Positions 62,561-64,000 of a DNA stretch of 64,000 nt are shown piece after piece (position 1 is the stretch's first letter; each line of letters opens with the position of its first letter). The position numbers and the translations under genes were made by a program. The notes beneath the pieces were generated by a model that saw nothing but the letters and a program-made list of their open reading frames with translations, did no database searches and had not been told where the DNA came from. Source of the stretch: an uncultured Algibacter sp. (GTDB lineage: Bacteria; Bacteroidota; Bacteroidia; Flavobacteriales; Flavobacteriaceae); the NCBI GenBank assembly GCA_947499935.1, contig CANMQH010000017.1, positions 27,339 to 91,338 on the forward strand, read 5' to 3'.

Positions 62561-64000
62561 TTATTCAATTTTAATCATTGACACCTTAGCATCGTAAGGT
62601 TGACTTCCTTTTGAGGCCATAGAATTTTTGGCTTGGTTTAGGTCGTTATACTTTTCATAATATATAAAATATTTACTAGTATTTACATCATAGAAAAAAT
62701 TGATATTTGATTGTCCAGCAGATATTGCTTTTCTTAAAAACGCATCCCTTTTCGCTTCACTTTTATGAACCGCTACAACGATGTAAAAGCCTTTATCTAC
62801 ATTACTTACACCTTTAAGTATCTGAATTTCTTTACTTTGTTTTTCTCCAAAATCAAAATCATCTACTGTTAAAGGTGTCGTACTTACAGGTGTATTTTGC
62901 TTAATATTTGCTAAAGCAGCTCTATCTTTTTCGAATCTATCTTGTTCATTATCATAAACCGCTCTTTTAATTCTACGCTTTTTCTCTATTTCAGTCTCTA
63001 TCTTAATCTGTTCTAATTGAGCAAGTAAATCTGTTTTAAGTTTCATAGTTTCAGATTGTTCTACTTTTAGTTCTTTTAACTTTTCTTGGTAGAATACGTT
63101 GGTTTCATCTGTCTTACTAGGAATCTTTTTTAAACGATCTTTATAAATTTGATCTAATCTTCTAATTTTTGCATTTTGAGACTCAATAGCTTTATCTAAA
63201 TCCACTTTTAAGGCCGCTAGAGCTTTTCTTTCGGCACTTACACTCTTAAATGGCCTTGGACCTCTAACAATACCTCGGTCACTTAAATCATTTTCTTCCT
63301 TTAAATCATTAAGATCATTCTCTTTACTAGATACTGTTTGCTTTAATTTATTTATTAATTCTTTTTGTACTTTTCTAGCGTTTTCAGCATCTCTAGCAAT
63401 ATTATTCATTGAAGCAGTAGCATCATCTTTAGGGACTGGTACACTACGAGGCTGAGCATCTTGTTTTGCTTTATCTGCCGCTGCTTTATCTGCTGCTGCT
63501 TTATCTGCCGCTGCTTTATCTGCTGCTGCTTTGTCTGCTGCTGCTTTATCTGCCGCTGCTTTATCTGCTGCTGCTTTGTCTGCTGCTGCTTTATCTGCCG
63601 CTGCTTTGTCTGCTGCTGCTTTATCTGCCGCTGCTTTATCTGCTGCTGCTTTGTCTGCTGCTGCTTTATCTGCTGCTGCTTTGTCTGCTGCTGCTTTATC
63701 TGCCGCTGCTTTATCTGCCGCTGCTTTATCTGCCGCTGCTTTATCTGCTGCTGCTTTGTCTGCTGCTGCTTTGTCTGCCGCTGCTTTATCTGCTGCTGCT
63801 TTATCTGCTGCTGCTTTGTCTGCTGCTGCTTTATCTGCTGCTGCTCTATCTGCCGCTGCTTTGTCTGCTGCTGCTTTATCTGCCGCTGCTTTATCTGCTG
63901 CTGCTCTATCTGCCGCTGCTTTATCTGCTGCTGCTTTATCTGCCGCTGCTTTATCTGCTGCTGCTCTATCTGCCGCTGCTTTATCTGCTGCTGCTTTATC
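62561..64000 (-). CDS. DKAAA-repeat protein with SPOR-like C-terminus (start beyond the window)
   Basis: The frame is open from TAA 62561 to the window edge, giving 479 codons with no start visible; an ATG at 63409 lies inside a continuous frame and is not the likely start. Bases 63467-64000 encode about 35 tandem copies of the pentapeptide DKAAA (some DRAAA), a rigid helical rod like TolA domain II. Next is a coiled-coil stretch (about 63410-62920) rich in Lys/Glu (KVQKELINKLKQTVSSKEND), then a SPOR-like C-terminal domain (about 62820-62565: GFYIVVAVHKSEAKRDAFL, NINFFYDVNTSKYFIYY). It starts 74 bases upstream of the giant adhesin, same strand, so probably one operon. In F. johnsoniae, sprC and sprD precede sprB; whether this is their counterpart cannot be told. 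Confidence 0.75.
   Translation of the reverse strand, partial: DKAAADKAAADRAAADKAAADKAAADKAAADRAAADKAAADKAAADKAAADRAAADKAAADKAAADKAAADKAAADKAAADKAAADKAAADKAAADKAAADKAAADKAAADKAAADKAAADKAAADKAAADKAAADKAAADKAAADKAAADKAAADKAAADKAAADKAAADKAAADKAKQDAQPRSVPVPKDDATASMNNIARDAENARKVQKELINKLKQTVSSKENDLNDLKEENDLSDRGIVRGPRPFKSVSAERKALAALKVDLDKAIESQNAKIRRLDQIYKDRLKKIPSKTDETNVFYQEKLKELKVEQSETMKLKTDLLAQLEQIKIETEIEKKRRIKRAVYDNEQDRFEKDRAALANIKQNTPVSTTPLTVDDFDFGEKQSKEIQILKGVSNVDKGFYIVVAVHKSEAKRDAFLRKAISAGQSNINFFYDVNTSKYFIYYEKYNDLNQAKNSMASKGSQPYDAKVSMIKIE
63467..64000 (-). repeat. 15-bp tandem repeat encoding (DKAAA)n
   Basis: About 35 copies of a 15-base unit (minus strand GAYARAGCRGCRGCA style: GAT/GAC, AAA or AGA, then three alanine codons) run to the window edge. 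Units differ only at a few positions, mostly silent ones: GAT versus GAC, GCA versus GCG, with AAA/AGA giving K/R. The unit keeps the frame, so gain or loss of copies would change protein length without breaking it. Confidence 0.97.

Noticed and set aside
63347..63409. ATG at 63409 as the start of a 282-residue protein
   Set aside because: The frame continues upstream without a stop through the repeat to the window edge, so this ATG is internal.
63467..64000. CRISPR-like tandem repeat
   Set aside because: The 15-bp units are directly adjacent without spacers and lie in an open reading frame encoding DKAAA.
1..64000. tRNA or rRNA genes
   Set aside because: I looked for cloverleaf-type arms and rRNA landmark motifs in the gaps and found none; the SRP RNA is the only structural RNA I can support.

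Overview
The window is AT-rich chromosomal DNA from a member of the Bacteroidetes, most likely a marine or aquatic Flavobacteriaceae. The evidence is the type IX secretion (T9SS) sorting domains, a PorP/SprF-family protein beside a giant SprB-like adhesin, a hybrid two-component system (HTCS) regulator beside a GH16 glycanase, many lipoproteins with short lipoboxes, and promoters of the Bacteroidetes type (TTG, about 19 nt, TAnnTTTG). Species cannot be named from the sequence alone.

Layout. 1-5 kb: the tail of a decayed IS630-type transposase, an MtfA-like metallopeptidase, a two-subunit molybdenum hydroxylase (Tat-exported large subunit plus 2Fe-2S subunit) and rlmF, whose start codon appears to be ATC. 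5-12 kb: HAD phosphatase, DUF2167 membrane protein, mscL with a 48-residue basic protein just behind it, M23 peptidase lipoprotein, glmM, and a translationally coupled ACP phosphodiesterase/gamma-glutamyltransferase pair. 12-14.2 kb: a patchy region with an intergenic repeat, two operator-like dyads, a frameshifted gene and small lipoproteins. 14-24.5 kb: uvrA, a LOG-family protein, an M1-peptidase-like protein fused to a beta-barrel that has lost its catalytic motif, and a fused E1 alpha/beta 2-oxoacid dehydrogenase. 24.6-30 kb: beta-helix lipoprotein, pheT with a PAP2 phosphatase behind it, and a DUF2007 gene broken by a stop codon. 30-36 kb: a minimal polysaccharide locus of one HTCS regulator divergent from one secreted GH16 enzyme. 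36-41.6 kb: YbiT-type ABC-F protein, a thioredoxin-fold lipoprotein without cysteines, an SDR, the SRP RNA gene (ffs), glutaminyl cyclase, and a DUF3592 gene that appears to start with ATT.

41.8-46.8 kb is a four-gene minus-strand operon: free DsbD-N domain protein, full DsbD, TlpA-like lipoprotein, PLP enzyme. It should move reducing equivalents across the inner membrane to an envelope thioredoxin. 47.4-64 kb is the surface-motility/adhesion locus, all on the minus strand: a SPOR-like protein with a long DKAAA pentapeptide repeat (its start lies beyond the window), a 4666-residue SprB-type repeat adhesin with a T9SS type B tail, and its SprF partner.

The most unusual points are the DKAAA-repeat protein coupled to the giant adhesin, the higher-order duplication and inserted jelly-roll-like domain in that adhesin, two genes with ATH instead of ATG starts, two catalytically dead paralogues (M1-like, TlpA-like), and several broken genes.
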